7,392 bases of DNA from Burkholderiales bacterium (GTDB lineage Bacteria; Pseudomonadota; Gammaproteobacteria; Burkholderiales; Burkholderiaceae_C). Below, one piece after another: positions 1 to 7,392 of this stretch. The DNA is taken from assembly GCA_025354615.1 (NCBI GenBank), contig JANXMO010000523.1, forward strand, positions 1 through 7,392, written 5' to 3'. How positions within the stretch are numbered: position 1 is the stretch's first letter; each line of letters starts with the position of its first letter. The notes beneath the pieces were generated by a model, which made no database searches, was not told the origin of the DNA, and saw only the letters and a program-made list of their open reading frames with translations. The position numbers and the translations under genes are program-made.

Positions 1-527
1 GCGGCGTGCCGCGGCGCATCAATGCGGTGTGCGACCGGCTGCTGTTGCTGGGCTTTCTCAGCAACCGCAGCCACCTGACGCTGGCCGACGTCAACGAGGT
101 GGTCAACGAATTTGCCCAGGAATCGCGCGTGCCGGCGCACACCAAGGCGCTGAGCGACGCCGGGCCGGACAGCGGCTTCGACCAGCCGAGCGGTCCCGGC
201 GCGCTGCTGGACATCGATCTGACGCATCTCAAACGGGGCCAGGCGGGCGTGCACGGCATGGCGCAGCAAATCGACGCCCTGAGCGCGCAGCAGCAAAGCG
301 ACACCTTGCAGCGGCTCGAACGCAGCTTGCTGCGGCTGGAGCGGGTCAACCTGCAAACGCTGTCGCTGATGAAAAAACTGGTCACGGCGGTGGCCGTGGC
401 CACGCAGGAAGGATCACCCCACGACAGCAGCAACAACGGCAATCACAGCGGCACCAACAACGACAGCGACAACGAGCGCACGGTGCCGATGCCGTCCAAT
501 GCGGTGTCGCGGGAGCGCAATTCATGA
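1..527 (+). CDS. XrtA/PEP-CTERM-locus AAA ATPase (ExeA/GspA-like), C-terminal part
   Basis: This is the 3' end of a gene whose start and nucleotide-binding domain lie left of the window; the reading frame is open from base 3. The visible part begins with Gly-Val-Pro-Arg-Arg-Ile-Asn followed by a Cys-Asp-Arg-Leu-Leu-Leu stretch. This is the signature at the end of the AAA module in ExeA/GspA-like ATPases, including the subfamily that sits in exosortase A loci. The GTG at base 6 codes the Val of this motif, so it is not a start. After the ATPase core there is a linker, then an amphipathic, probably coiled-coil segment (bases about 261-395, rich in Gln, Leu, Arg), then a hydrophilic Asn/Ser/Asp tail (about 414-473). 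The stop overlaps the wecB start by ATGA. In these loci the ATPase is thought to work with the EPS export or chain-length machinery, but its exact role is unproven. Walker motifs cannot be checked here. Confidence 0.85.
   Translation, partial: GVPRRINAVCDRLLLLGFLSNRSHLTLADVNEVVNEFAQESRVPAHTKALSDAGPDSGFDQPSGPGALLDIDLTHLKRGQAGVHGMAQQIDALSAQQQSDTLQRLERSLLRLERVNLQTLSLMKKLVTAVAVATQEGSPHDSSNNGNHSGTNNDSDNERTVPMPSNAVSRERNS
511..515 (+). promoter_or_regulatory. Ribosome binding site for wecB
   Basis: GGGAG lies 8 bases before the ATG at 524, inside the last codons of the ATPase gene. It is the clearest Shine-Dalgarno match in the window. It supports 524 as the wecB start even though the same frame is open far upstream. 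Confidence 0.6.
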
Positions 528-1672
528 GTGCCGTGCGCCCGGTGATGTGCGTGGTCGGCGCGCGGCCCAATTTCATGAAAATGGCGCCGCTGCTGCGCGC
601 CTTGGCGGCCCACGCGCCGCCGTTGCCGGCGCTGCTGCTGCACACCGGCCAGCACTACGACGCCGACATGAACGACCGCCTGTTCGCCGACCTCGGCCTG
701 CCGCGTCCCGACATCAACCTCGATGTCGGCTCGGCCAGCCACGCGGTGCAAACCGCCGAGGTGATGCGTCGCTTCGAGCCGGCACTCGATGCGCACCGGC
801 CGGCTTGCGTGGTGGTGGTCGGTGATGTCAACTCGACGCTTGCCTGCACCCTGGTGGCGGTGAAAAAAGGCATTCCGGTGGCGCATGTGGAAGCCGGCCT
901 GCGCAGCGGCGACCGCACGATGCCCGAGGAAATCAACCGCATCGTCACCGACCAGCTGGCCGACCGGCTCTACACCACCGAGCGCAGCGCCGCCCAGCAC
1001 TTGCAGCGCGAAGGTATTGCGCCCGAGCGCGTGTGCTTTGCCGGCAATGTAATGATCGATTCGCTGCGCTTGCACCGCGGCCAGGCGCCGGCCGCGGCCG
1101 CCACGCTGGTGGCGCACGGCATCGACGCCGCATTGGTCGGGCAGCCGCAAGGCTATGGTGTGGTCACCTTGCACAGGCCATCGAACGTCGATAACGCCGC
1201 CGCGCTGCGCGCGCTGCTGGGCGTGCTGGCCGAAGTCGCCCAACGCCTGCCGCTGGTGTTCGCGATGCACCCGCGCACGCGCGCCAAGATCGAGCAATTC
1301 GGGCTGAGCGGCTTGATCGACCCGGCGCGCATCGCCACGCTGCCGCCGCAGGGTTACCTGGAAATGCTGGGCCTGATGGCCGGCGCACGCCTGGTGCTGA
1401 CCGACTCGGGTGGACTGCAGGAGGAAACCACCGCGCTTGGCGTGCCGTGCCTGACGCTGCGCAGCAACACCGAGCGGCCCATCACCGTCGAGCAGGGCAC
1501 CAACACGCTGGTGGGCGCCGACCGTGAATTGATTCTGCGCAGCGTCGACGACATCCTGGCCGGCCGCGGCAAGACCGGCCGCCTGCCCGAACTCTGGGAC
1601 GGCCATGCCGCCGAACGCATCGCCGCCGACTTGTGGCATTGGCTGGCCACGCGGGCGCACGGCCCCGGCTGA
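524..1672 (+). CDS. wecB: UDP-N-acetylglucosamine 2-epimerase (non-hydrolysing)
   Basis: The 382-residue cytosolic enzyme interconverts UDP-GlcNAc and UDP-ManNAc, and its length is normal for the WecB/MnaA family. The N-terminal Rossmann half has Gly-Ala-Arg-Pro-Asn-Phe-Met-Lys at 12-19 and HTGQHYD at 40-46. The catalytic set aligned to E. coli WecB is present: D101 (GDVNST), E123 (HVEAGLR), E135 (PEEINR) and H217 (LHRPSN). The C-terminal UDP-binding part shows TDSGGLQEE (293-301) and the SNTERPITVEQGTN run (314-327). The start at 524 is chosen because of the GGGAG 8 bases upstream, the ATGA overlap with the ATPase stop, and the fact that homology begins at about residue 6; the open frame further upstream is a shadow of the ATPase gene. 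Within the operon it would provide the ManNAc-type donor for the polysaccharide. Substrate specificity is inferred from the family. Confidence 0.95.
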   Translation: MSAVRPVMCVVGARPNFMKMAPLLRALAAHAPPLPALLLHTGQHYDADMNDRLFADLGLPRPDINLDVGSASHAVQTAEVMRRFEPALDAHRPACVVVVGDVNSTLACTLVAVKKGIPVAHVEAGLRSGDRTMPEEINRIVTDQLADRLYTTERSAAQHLQREGIAPERVCFAGNVMIDSLRLHRGQAPAAAATLVAHGIDAALVGQPQGYGVVTLHRPSNVDNAAALRALLGVLAEVAQRLPLVFAMHPRTRAKIEQFGLSGLIDPARIATLPPQGYLEMLGLMAGARLVLTDSGGLQEETTALGVPCLTLRSNTERPITVEQGTNTLVGADRELILRSVDDILAGRGKTGRLPELWDGHAAERIAADLWHWLATRAHGPG

Positions 1673-1678
1673 CGCGCC

Positions 1679-2572
1679 ATGGCCATCTCTCCGCCAGGCG
1701 CCGCTTCTTCATCGGGCACCGCTCCGTTGACCCTCGTCAATGCCTTGACGATCGACGTCGAGGACTACTTCCAGGTGTCGGCCTTTGCGCCGCACATTGC
1801 CCGCAGCGAGTGGGACGCGCGTGAATGCCGGATCGAGCGCAACGTCGAACGCATCCTCGCGCTGCTTTCCGCGCACCGCGTGCAAGCCACGTTTTTCACA
1901 CTGGGCTGGATAGCCGAACGCTACCCGCAGCTGGTGCGCCAGCTGGTCGCGCAAGGCCATGAACTGGCCAGCCACGGCTACGGCCATGAACGCGCGAGCG
2001 ACCTCACGCCGGCCGCCTTCCGCAGCGACGTCGACCGCGCCAAGAAACTGCTCGAAGACCTGGGCGGCGTGGCGGTGCGCGGCTACCGCGCGCCGAGCTT
2101 TTCGATCGGCACCGGCAACCTGTGGGCTTTCGACGGCCTGGCCGCCGCCGGTTATGCCTACAGCTCCAGCGTCTACCCGATCCGCCATGACCATTACGGC
2201 ATGCCCGATGCCCCGCGTTTCGCGCACCGCCTGCCTTGCGGCCTGCTGGAAGTACCGGTCACCACCGTGCGCCTGCTCGGGCGCAACCTGCCGGCCAGCG
2301 GCGGCGGCTACTTCCGGCTGCTGCCGTATGCGGTGTCGCGCGGGCTGCTGCGCCGCGTCAACAGCCATGACCGGCAAGCCGGGGTGTTTTACTTCCACCC
2401 CTGGGAAATCGACCCGGCGCAGCCGCGCGTGGCCGGCATCAGCGCCAAAACGCGGTTTCGCCATTACTTGAATCTGGACCGCATGGAAGGCCGGTTGGGC
2501 CGCCTGCTCGGTGACTTCCGCTGGGGGCGGATGGACGATGTGTTTGCCCCCGCGCCCCGCGCCGTTCAGTGA
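1679..2572 (+). CDS. XrtA-system polysaccharide deacetylase (NodB/CE4 family, DUF3473 type)
   Basis: The 297-residue protein is of the deacetylase type found in PEP-CTERM/exosortase A loci, and probably removes N-acetyl groups from the exopolysaccharide or its lipid-linked precursor. The NodB motifs are visible. Motif 1 is TIDVED at 24-29 (D26 as catalytic base candidate, with the variant Val-Glu-Asp instead of Asp-Asp-Gly). Motif 2 is SHGYGHE at 98-104, giving metal ligands H99 and H103. Motif 3 is RGYRAPSFS at 134-142. The C-terminal FYFHPWEID (237-245) carries the late His (H240). There is no clear signal peptide; the first 20 residues are Ala/Ser/Pro-rich and not conserved, so the true start could be slightly downstream, but no other ATG precedes motif 1. 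The gene starts 6 bases after the wecB stop without a Shine-Dalgarno sequence, which implies translational coupling. Cell location, cytoplasmic or periplasmic, cannot be decided from this sequence. Confidence 0.92.
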   Translation: MAISPPGAASSSGTAPLTLVNALTIDVEDYFQVSAFAPHIARSEWDARECRIERNVERILALLSAHRVQATFFTLGWIAERYPQLVRQLVAQGHELASHGYGHERASDLTPAAFRSDVDRAKKLLEDLGGVAVRGYRAPSFSIGTGNLWAFDGLAAAGYAYSSSVYPIRHDHYGMPDAPRFAHRLPCGLLEVPVTTVRLLGRNLPASGGGYFRLLPYAVSRGLLRRVNSHDRQAGVFYFHPWEIDPAQPRVAGISAKTRFRHYLNLDRMEGRLGRLLGDFRWGRMDDVFAPAPRAVQ

Positions 2573-2585
2573 CCACCCGCTGGCC

Positions 2586-3623
2586 ATGCTGACGATTCAA
2601 CGCCTGCAGCCGCACGACCGGCACACCGCCGCCACGTGGGATGCCTTCGTGATGGCCTGCCCCACGGCCACCTTTTTCCACCGCGCCGGCTGGCAGCGGC
2701 TGCTGCGCGAGGTGTTCGGCCACGAAGCGTATTTCTTGTATGCCGAAGAAACCGGCCGCATCACCGGCGTGCTGCCGCTCGGCCATGTCGACAGCCTGCT
2801 GTTCGGTAGCTCGCTGGTCAGCCTGCCGTTTGCGGTTTACGGCGGCGTGGCGGCGCTGAACGAAGCCGCGGCCAGCGCGCTCGAAGCCGAAGCCCAGCGC
2901 ATTGCCGTGCGGCTGGGCGTCGACCACCTGGAACTGCGCCAGCGCACGCTGCGCCACGCCGACTGGCCGCTGCAAGACCTGTACGTGAGCTTTCGCAAAA
3001 CCCTGCTGCCCGATGCGCAGGCCAACCTGCTGGCGATTCCTCGCAAGCAGCGCGCCATGGTGCGCAAGGGCATGGCCAACGGCCTGCGCAGCGACATCGA
3101 CGCCGGCGTCGACCGCTTCTTTGCTCTTTACGCCGACAACGTCCACCGCCACGGCACGCCGGCGCTGCCGCGGCGCTACTTCGAAGCGCTGCAACGCGAA
3201 TTCGGCGCCGACTGCGAAGTGCTCACCGTCAGCACCGCCGACGGCCGCGCGCTCAGCAGCGTGCTCAGCTTCTACTTCCGCAACGAGGTGCTGCCGTACT
3301 ACGCTGGCGACGACACCTCGGCGCGCGCGCTGGCCGCCAACGACTTCAAGTACTGGGAGCTGATGCGCCGCGCCTGCGCGCGCGGGGTCCAGGTGTTCGA
3401 CTACGGCCGCAGCAAGCAAGGCACCGGCTCGTATGCATTCAAGAAAAACTGGGGCTTCGAGCCGGAGCCCTTGTTTTATGAATACCAGCTCTACAAGCGC
3501 GACAGCGTGCCGCAGAACAACCCGAACAACGCCAAGTACCAGCGGGTGATCAAGGCCTGGCGGCGCCTGCCGATCGGCGTCGCCAACTGGCTCGGGCCGT
3601 TCCTCGTGCGCCATCTCAGTTGA
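2586..3623 (+). CDS. FemAB-like (GNAT-fold) protein of the XrtA/PEP-CTERM system
   Basis: The 345-residue protein resembles the FemAB family members found next to exosortase A. True FemA/B enzymes transfer amino acids from aminoacyl-tRNA to peptidoglycan precursors; here the acceptor is unknown, and an aminoacyl or acyl modification of the polysaccharide is only an inference. Visible features are an N-terminal WDAFV (18-22) followed by ATFFHRAGW (28-36), the central PRKQRAMVRKGMANGL run (152-167), LPYYAGDDTSARALAAND (236-253) in the second GNAT-like half, and FDYGRSKQGTGSYAFKKNWGF (271-291) near the C-terminus. The frame is open from 2511, but 2586 is preferred. It gives a 13-base gap after the deacetylase stop, and the homologous region starts within the first 20 residues; a 2511 start would overlap the deacetylase by 62 bases. 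No membrane segment or signal peptide is seen. There is no Shine-Dalgarno sequence before 2586, so coupling to the upstream gene is likely. Confidence 0.9.
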   Translation: MLTIQRLQPHDRHTAATWDAFVMACPTATFFHRAGWQRLLREVFGHEAYFLYAEETGRITGVLPLGHVDSLLFGSSLVSLPFAVYGGVAALNEAAASALEAEAQRIAVRLGVDHLELRQRTLRHADWPLQDLYVSFRKTLLPDAQANLLAIPRKQRAMVRKGMANGLRSDIDAGVDRFFALYADNVHRHGTPALPRRYFEALQREFGADCEVLTVSTADGRALSSVLSFYFRNEVLPYYAGDDTSARALAANDFKYWELMRRACARGVQVFDYGRSKQGTGSYAFKKNWGFEPEPLFYEYQLYKRDSVPQNNPNNAKYQRVIKAWRRLPIGVANWLGPFLVRHLS

Positions 3624-3654
3624 CTGCCGGCTGATCCGTGCCCGTCCACGCGCC

Positions 3655-4902
3655 ATGGCCAATCTGCTCTACCTCGTGCACCGCCTGCCTTACCCGCCCA
3701 ACAAGGGCGACAAGGTGCGCTCCTATCACCTGCTGCAACACCTGGCGGCGCGCCACCGCGTGTTTCTCGGCACCTTTCTCGACGACCCGGCCGACGCGCC
3801 GCACGTCGACACCGTGCGGGCGCTGTGCGCCGGCGCGCACGTTGCCGTGCTGACGCCGGCCCGCGCCAAGCTGCGCAGCCTGCCTGGCCTGCTGCACGGC
3901 CAGCCGCTGACGCTGGGCTACTACCGTGACGCGTCGCTGCAGCGCTGGGTTGCCTGCACCGCCGCGCGCGAGCGGCTTGACGCGGCCGTGGTGTTTTCGT
4001 CGTCAATGGCGCCTTACGCCACAGCGCTGCCCGGCGTGCCGATGCTGGTCGATTTCGTCGACGTGGATTCCGCCAAGTGGACGGCCTATGCCGGCGCGCG
4101 CCGCTGGCCGCTGTCGTGGCTGTACCGGCGCGAAGGCCGGCGCCTGCTGGCCTATGAACGCCACGTAGCGGCGGCCGCGCAGCGCTCGTTCTTCGTCAGT
4201 GATGCCGAATGCGCGCTGTTCGCCAGCGCCGCGCCGGAGTGCGCTTCGCGCATCGAAACGCTGGGCAACGGTGTCGACGCCGTGCACTTCACGCCGGATG
4301 CGCTGCGGCCGTCGCCTTATGCCGCCGATGAGCTGCCGCTGGTGTTCACCGGCGCGATGGACTACTGGCCGAACGTTGACGCCGTGACCTGGTTCGCCCA
4401 AGCCGTGCTGCCGCGCCTGCGCGAGCGCTGGCCACGGCTGCGCTTTCACATCGTCGGCCGCGCGCCCACGCCTGCGGTGCGGGCGCTGGCCTCGGCGGCG
4501 GTGGCCGTCAGCGGCACGGTGCCCGACGTGCGGCCTTACCTGCAGCATGCCGCCGTCGTCGTGGCGCCGCTGCGTGTGGCGCGCGGCGTGCAGAACAAGG
4601 TGCTGGAAGCGATGGCGATGGCGCGCCCCGTCGTGGTGGCCGCCGCCTGCGCCCGAGTGCTTGATGCAGTGGCTGGCACCGAACTGCTGAGTGCCGAGAG
4701 TGCCGACGACTTCGTGCAGCAGATCGACGCCTTGCTGCAGGCGCCTGACCAAGCGCGCCGCATTGGCGCCGCCGCCCGTGAGCGCGTGTTGCAAAGCTTC
4801 AGCTGGGCAGCGCACCTGTCACGCATCGACCGCTCGTTGAACGCACTGCCGGCGTTCAACAGGCCGCCATTCGGCGGCCTCACCGCGGCGGTGCAGCCAT
4901 GA
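3655..4902 (+). CDS. GT4-family glycosyltransferase of the PEP-CTERM/EpsH1 system (stp1-like)
   Basis: The 415-residue GT-B fold sugar transferase probably acts on the inner face of the cytoplasmic membrane, adding a sugar to the lipid-linked repeat unit. The N-terminus, LLYLVHRLPYPPNKGDKVRS (4-23), with the Pro-Pro-Asn-Lys-Gly-Asp-Lys loop, is typical of the exosortase-locus group. It is followed by VDFVDVDSAKW (132-142) and ETLGNGVD (201-208) before the C-terminal domain (FTGAMDYWPN, 231-240; FHIVGRAP, 264-271). The donor-binding element RVARGVQNKVLEAMAMARPVV (307-327) has E318 as the second Glu of the GT4 EX7E motif, with Arg at 310 in the first Glu position. The donor sugar cannot be read from sequence. 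The start at 3655 lies 31 bases after the FemAB stop and has no Shine-Dalgarno sequence; the N-terminal motif begins directly after it. The stop overlaps the exosortase start by ATGA. The last 20 or so codons carry three tandem inverted repeats. Confidence 0.93.
   Translation: MANLLYLVHRLPYPPNKGDKVRSYHLLQHLAARHRVFLGTFLDDPADAPHVDTVRALCAGAHVAVLTPARAKLRSLPGLLHGQPLTLGYYRDASLQRWVACTAARERLDAAVVFSSSMAPYATALPGVPMLVDFVDVDSAKWTAYAGARRWPLSWLYRREGRRLLAYERHVAAAAQRSFFVSDAECALFASAAPECASRIETLGNGVDAVHFTPDALRPSPYAADELPLVFTGAMDYWPNVDAVTWFAQAVLPRLRERWPRLRFHIVGRAPTPAVRALASAAVAVSGTVPDVRPYLQHAAVVVAPLRVARGVQNKVLEAMAMARPVVVAAACARVLDAVAGTELLSAESADDFVQQIDALLQAPDQARRIGAAARERVLQSFSWAAHLSRIDRSLNALPAFNRPPFGGLTAAVQP
4836..4893 (+). 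other. Three back-to-back perfect inverted repeats (RNA hairpins) before the exosortase start
   Basis: Three perfect stems follow one another with no spacer. Stem 1: GTTGAACGC (4836-4844) pairs with GCGTTCAAC (4852-4860), 9 bp with a 7-base loop. Stem 2: AGGCCGCC (4861-4868) pairs with GGCGGCCT (4873-4880), 8 bp with loop ATTC. Stem 3: CACCG (4881-4885) pairs with CGGTG (4889-4893), 5 bp with a 3-base loop. They lie in the codons for residues 394-413 of the glycosyltransferase and end 5 bases before the exosortase ATG at 4899. No T-run follows, so an ordinary intrinsic terminator is unlikely. A role in translational coupling, initiation control or mRNA processing is inference. Confidence 0.6.
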
Positions 4903-6556
4903 AGCGCAGGATCATCGAGGAGTGGCCGTTGCAGGCCACGGCACAGACGCCCTGGCGGCATGTGCTGCCCGGGCTGGTGGTAGTGCTGTGCGCGGTGCTC
5001 TGGCTCTACCGGGACACCGCGCTGGCGATGGTTGCGATCTGGGCGCGCTCCGAGACCTTTGCCCATGCCTACGCCGTGCCGCCCCTCGTGGCCTGGCTGG
5101 TGTGGCGGCAGCGGCGGGCGCTGGCCGAGGCGGGCGCCCGCCCGCAAGGGCGCTGGCTGCTGCCGCTTTTGGCCATGGGCGTGCTGTGGCTGCTGGGCGA
5201 GCTGGCCGCGGCCAACGCCGCGGCGCAATTCGCCTTCACCGCCCTGCTGGTGCTGGCCGCCGTGGCGTTGATCGGCAGCACCGCCGCCCGTACCATTTTG
5301 TTTCCGCTGGGGTTTCTGTTCTTCGCCGTGCCGGTAGGCGAATTCATGATGCCGCAGTTGATGGTGTGGACGGCCGACTTCACCGTGCAGGCGCTACGCC
5401 TGAGCGGCGTGCCGGTGTACCGCGAAGGGCTGCAATTCGTGATTCCGTCGGGCCACTGGTCGGTGGTCGAGGCCTGCAGCGGCGTGCGCTACTTGATTGC
5501 CTCGTTCATGGTTGGCGTGCTGTTCGCCTACCTGAACTACCGCTCGCCGTGGCGGCGCTGGGCCTTCGCCGCCGTGGCCGTGGTGGTGCCGGTGGCAGCC
5601 AATTGGGTGCGGGCTTATCTGATCGTCATGCTGGGCCATCACTCCGGCAACACGCTGGCGGTGGGTGCCGACCACTTGATCTACGGCTGGGCCTTTTTCG
5701 CGCTGGTCATCGTGTCGATGTTCCTGATCGGCGCGCGCTGGTCACAGGCGCCTGAAGCGGTGCCGGCCGGGCCGATGCTGCCGAACGCAGGGTCAGCGCG
5801 CACACGAGAGCACGCCACGTGGCGGCGCACAGCCGCCACAACGGCTGCTGTACTTGCCCTGGTGGCGCTGCCGCATCTCGTGTTGTCGGCCATCCAGCGC
5901 GGCGAGGTGGGCGCCCAGCCGGTGCTGCAGGCCCCTGCAGCGCTGGCGCCCGGCTGGCAGCGGGTCGATTCCCCCACGGTCGCCTGGAAGCCGGCCTTCC
6001 AAAACCCCGCAGCTGAATTGCAAGCCCGTTACGCCGGCGCAAGCGGCGAAGTCGGCCTGTACATCGGCTACTACCGCCAGCAAACCTACGCCCGCAAGCT
6101 GGTCAGCTCGGACAACGTACTGGTGCCTTCGCGCGACCCGGTGTGGGCGCAGGTGGCCGAAGGGCGCCGGGCCGTTGCCGACAGCGCCGGGCGCAGCGTG
6201 ACCTGGCGCAGCGCGCGGCTGAACAGCGCGCTGGCGGCCGACCCGGCCGTGCCGCAACGCCTGCGGGTGCGGCAGCTGTACTGGGTCAACGGCCACCTGA
6301 CGGCGAGCGACTCGCAAGCCAAGGTGCTCGGCGCGCTGTACCGGCTGCTGGGCCGGGGCGACGACGCCGCCGTGATCGTGCTGTTCACGGCATCCCCCAC
6401 CGCCACGAGCGCCGCTGCACCTGCCAGCGCTCAAGACAGCGCTGACAATGCCGAAGCTGTGCTGGACGCCTTCGCCCGCGCCAACCTGCCTGCCATTGAA
6501 GCCCTGCTGCAGCGCACCCGCAACACGGCGCAACAACCGACTGAGAGAAGCCAAAG

Positions 6557-6560
<4 letters not shown>
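4899..6560 (+). CDS. xrtA: Exosortase A with fused C-terminal EpsI domain
   Basis: The 553-residue inner-membrane protein is a cysteine transpeptidase-like enzyme that recognises C-terminal PEP-CTERM signals on exported proteins and cleaves and/or transfers them. Residues 1-280 are the exosortase (EpsH) domain with about eight hydrophobic segments (roughly 22-38, 58-70, 86-103, 108-126, 133-148, 197-213, 221-241, 262-278). The catalytic triad candidates are C193 in EACSGVRYL (191-199), R238 in NWVRAY (235-240) and H259 in ADHLIYGW (257-264). After a linker, a further hydrophobic segment (about 312-330) leads into an EpsI (DUF3485-like) domain, about 335-500. It contains PGWQRV (351-356), [17 protein letters not shown] (386-402) and [10 protein letters not shown] (415-424). 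The last 50 residues are Ala-rich, then polar. The ATG overlaps the glycosyltransferase stop and has no Shine-Dalgarno sequence. EpsI is a separate gene in some loci, while the fused form is known for XrtA-type proteins. Confidence 0.95.
6543..6550 (+). promoter_or_regulatory. Weak purine-rich ribosome binding site for the dehydrogenase gene
   Basis: GAGAGAAG sits 6 bases before the ATG at 6557, within the last codons of xrtA. The match to the anti-Shine-Dalgarno sequence is only partial, but this is the only purine run near this start. Confidence 0.4.

Positions 6561-7392
<832 letters not shown>

Noticed and set aside
6..8. GTG at base 6 as a start of the first gene
   Set aside because: It encodes the Val of the conserved Gly-Val-Pro-Arg-Arg-Ile-Asn motif, so the gene clearly continues upstream of the window.
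90..112. Short direct repeat GTCAACGA spaced by GGTG
   Set aside because: It encodes Val-Asn-Glu twice in a conserved ATPase helix and is only 8 bases long, so it is most likely coincidence.
29..523. Upstream in-frame extension of wecB to base 29
   Set aside because: The extension is Arg/Gln/Ala-rich and overlaps the ATPase frame. WecB homology starts just after the ATG at 524, which has a GGGAG site.
443..1660. Long open frame on the minus strand (405 codons) opposite wecB
   Set aside because: Its codons mirror the wecB frame in GC-rich DNA. The product is His/Gln/Arg/Ala-rich with no recognisable motif, and wecB on the plus strand is unambiguous.
1709..2587. Minus-strand open frame of 292 codons opposite the deacetylase
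   Set aside because: Same kind of shadow frame; the plus strand carries all NodB motifs.
3624..3654. Possible promoter or terminator in the 31-base gap before the glycosyltransferase
   Set aside because: No -35/-10 pair, sigma-54 GG-N10-GC element or hairpin with T-run was found; it appears to be a plain intra-operon spacer.
2439..3662. Minus-strand open frame of 407 codons opposite the FemAB-like gene
   Set aside because: It is antisense to a clear family member and its composition (Ala, Arg, Gln, Val, His) is typical of a GC-rich shadow frame. No ribosome site or conserved motif is seen.
4861..4880. Stem 2 as a Rho-independent terminator
   Set aside because: The GC-rich 8-bp stem is strong but no T-run follows. 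Termination here would also separate xrtA, whose start overlaps the upstream stop, from its promoter.

Overview
The window is a compact, single-strand (+) piece of an exosortase A (XrtA/EpsH) exopolysaccharide locus from a high-GC Gram-negative bacterium. The GC-rich codon use, the absence of AT-rich spacers and the gene set (XrtA-associated ATPase, WecB-type epimerase, PEP-CTERM-locus deacetylase, FemAB-like protein, stp1-like glycosyltransferase, exosortase fused to EpsI) fit a betaproteobacterium, most likely Burkholderiales. That taxonomic call is inference from gene content and base composition.

Layout: 1-527 is the C-terminal end of the XrtA-associated AAA ATPase (true start upstream). 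524-1672 is a non-hydrolysing UDP-GlcNAc 2-epimerase. 1679-2572 is a NodB-type polysaccharide deacetylase. 2586-3623 is a FemAB/GNAT-like protein. 3655-4902 is a GT4 glycosyltransferase. 4899-6560 is exosortase A with a C-terminal EpsI domain. 6557-7392 is a TviB/WbpO-type nucleotide-sugar dehydrogenase that runs off the right edge. Three junctions are ATGA stop/start overlaps (524, 4899, 6557) and the other gaps are 6, 13 and 31 bases. No terminator or promoter is evident, so this is one polycistronic unit with both ends outside the window. No stretch above 31 bases is gene-free.

How the genes fit together: the epimerase and dehydrogenase would supply activated N-acetyl-hexosamine or amino-uronic acid precursors. 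The glycosyltransferase adds a sugar to the growing repeat unit, and the deacetylase and FemAB-like protein would modify the glycan. The ATPase probably belongs to the export or length-control machinery. Exosortase/EpsI processes PEP-CTERM-tagged proteins at the inner membrane; no PEP-CTERM substrate gene is in this window.

The system type is known, not new. The least expected sequence feature is a run of three perfect inverted repeats packed end to end (4836-4893) over the last codons of the glycosyltransferase gene, ending 5 bases before the exosortase start codon. Other points of note are an Asn/Ser-rich tail on the ATPase and the lack of Shine-Dalgarno sequences before four of the six starts.
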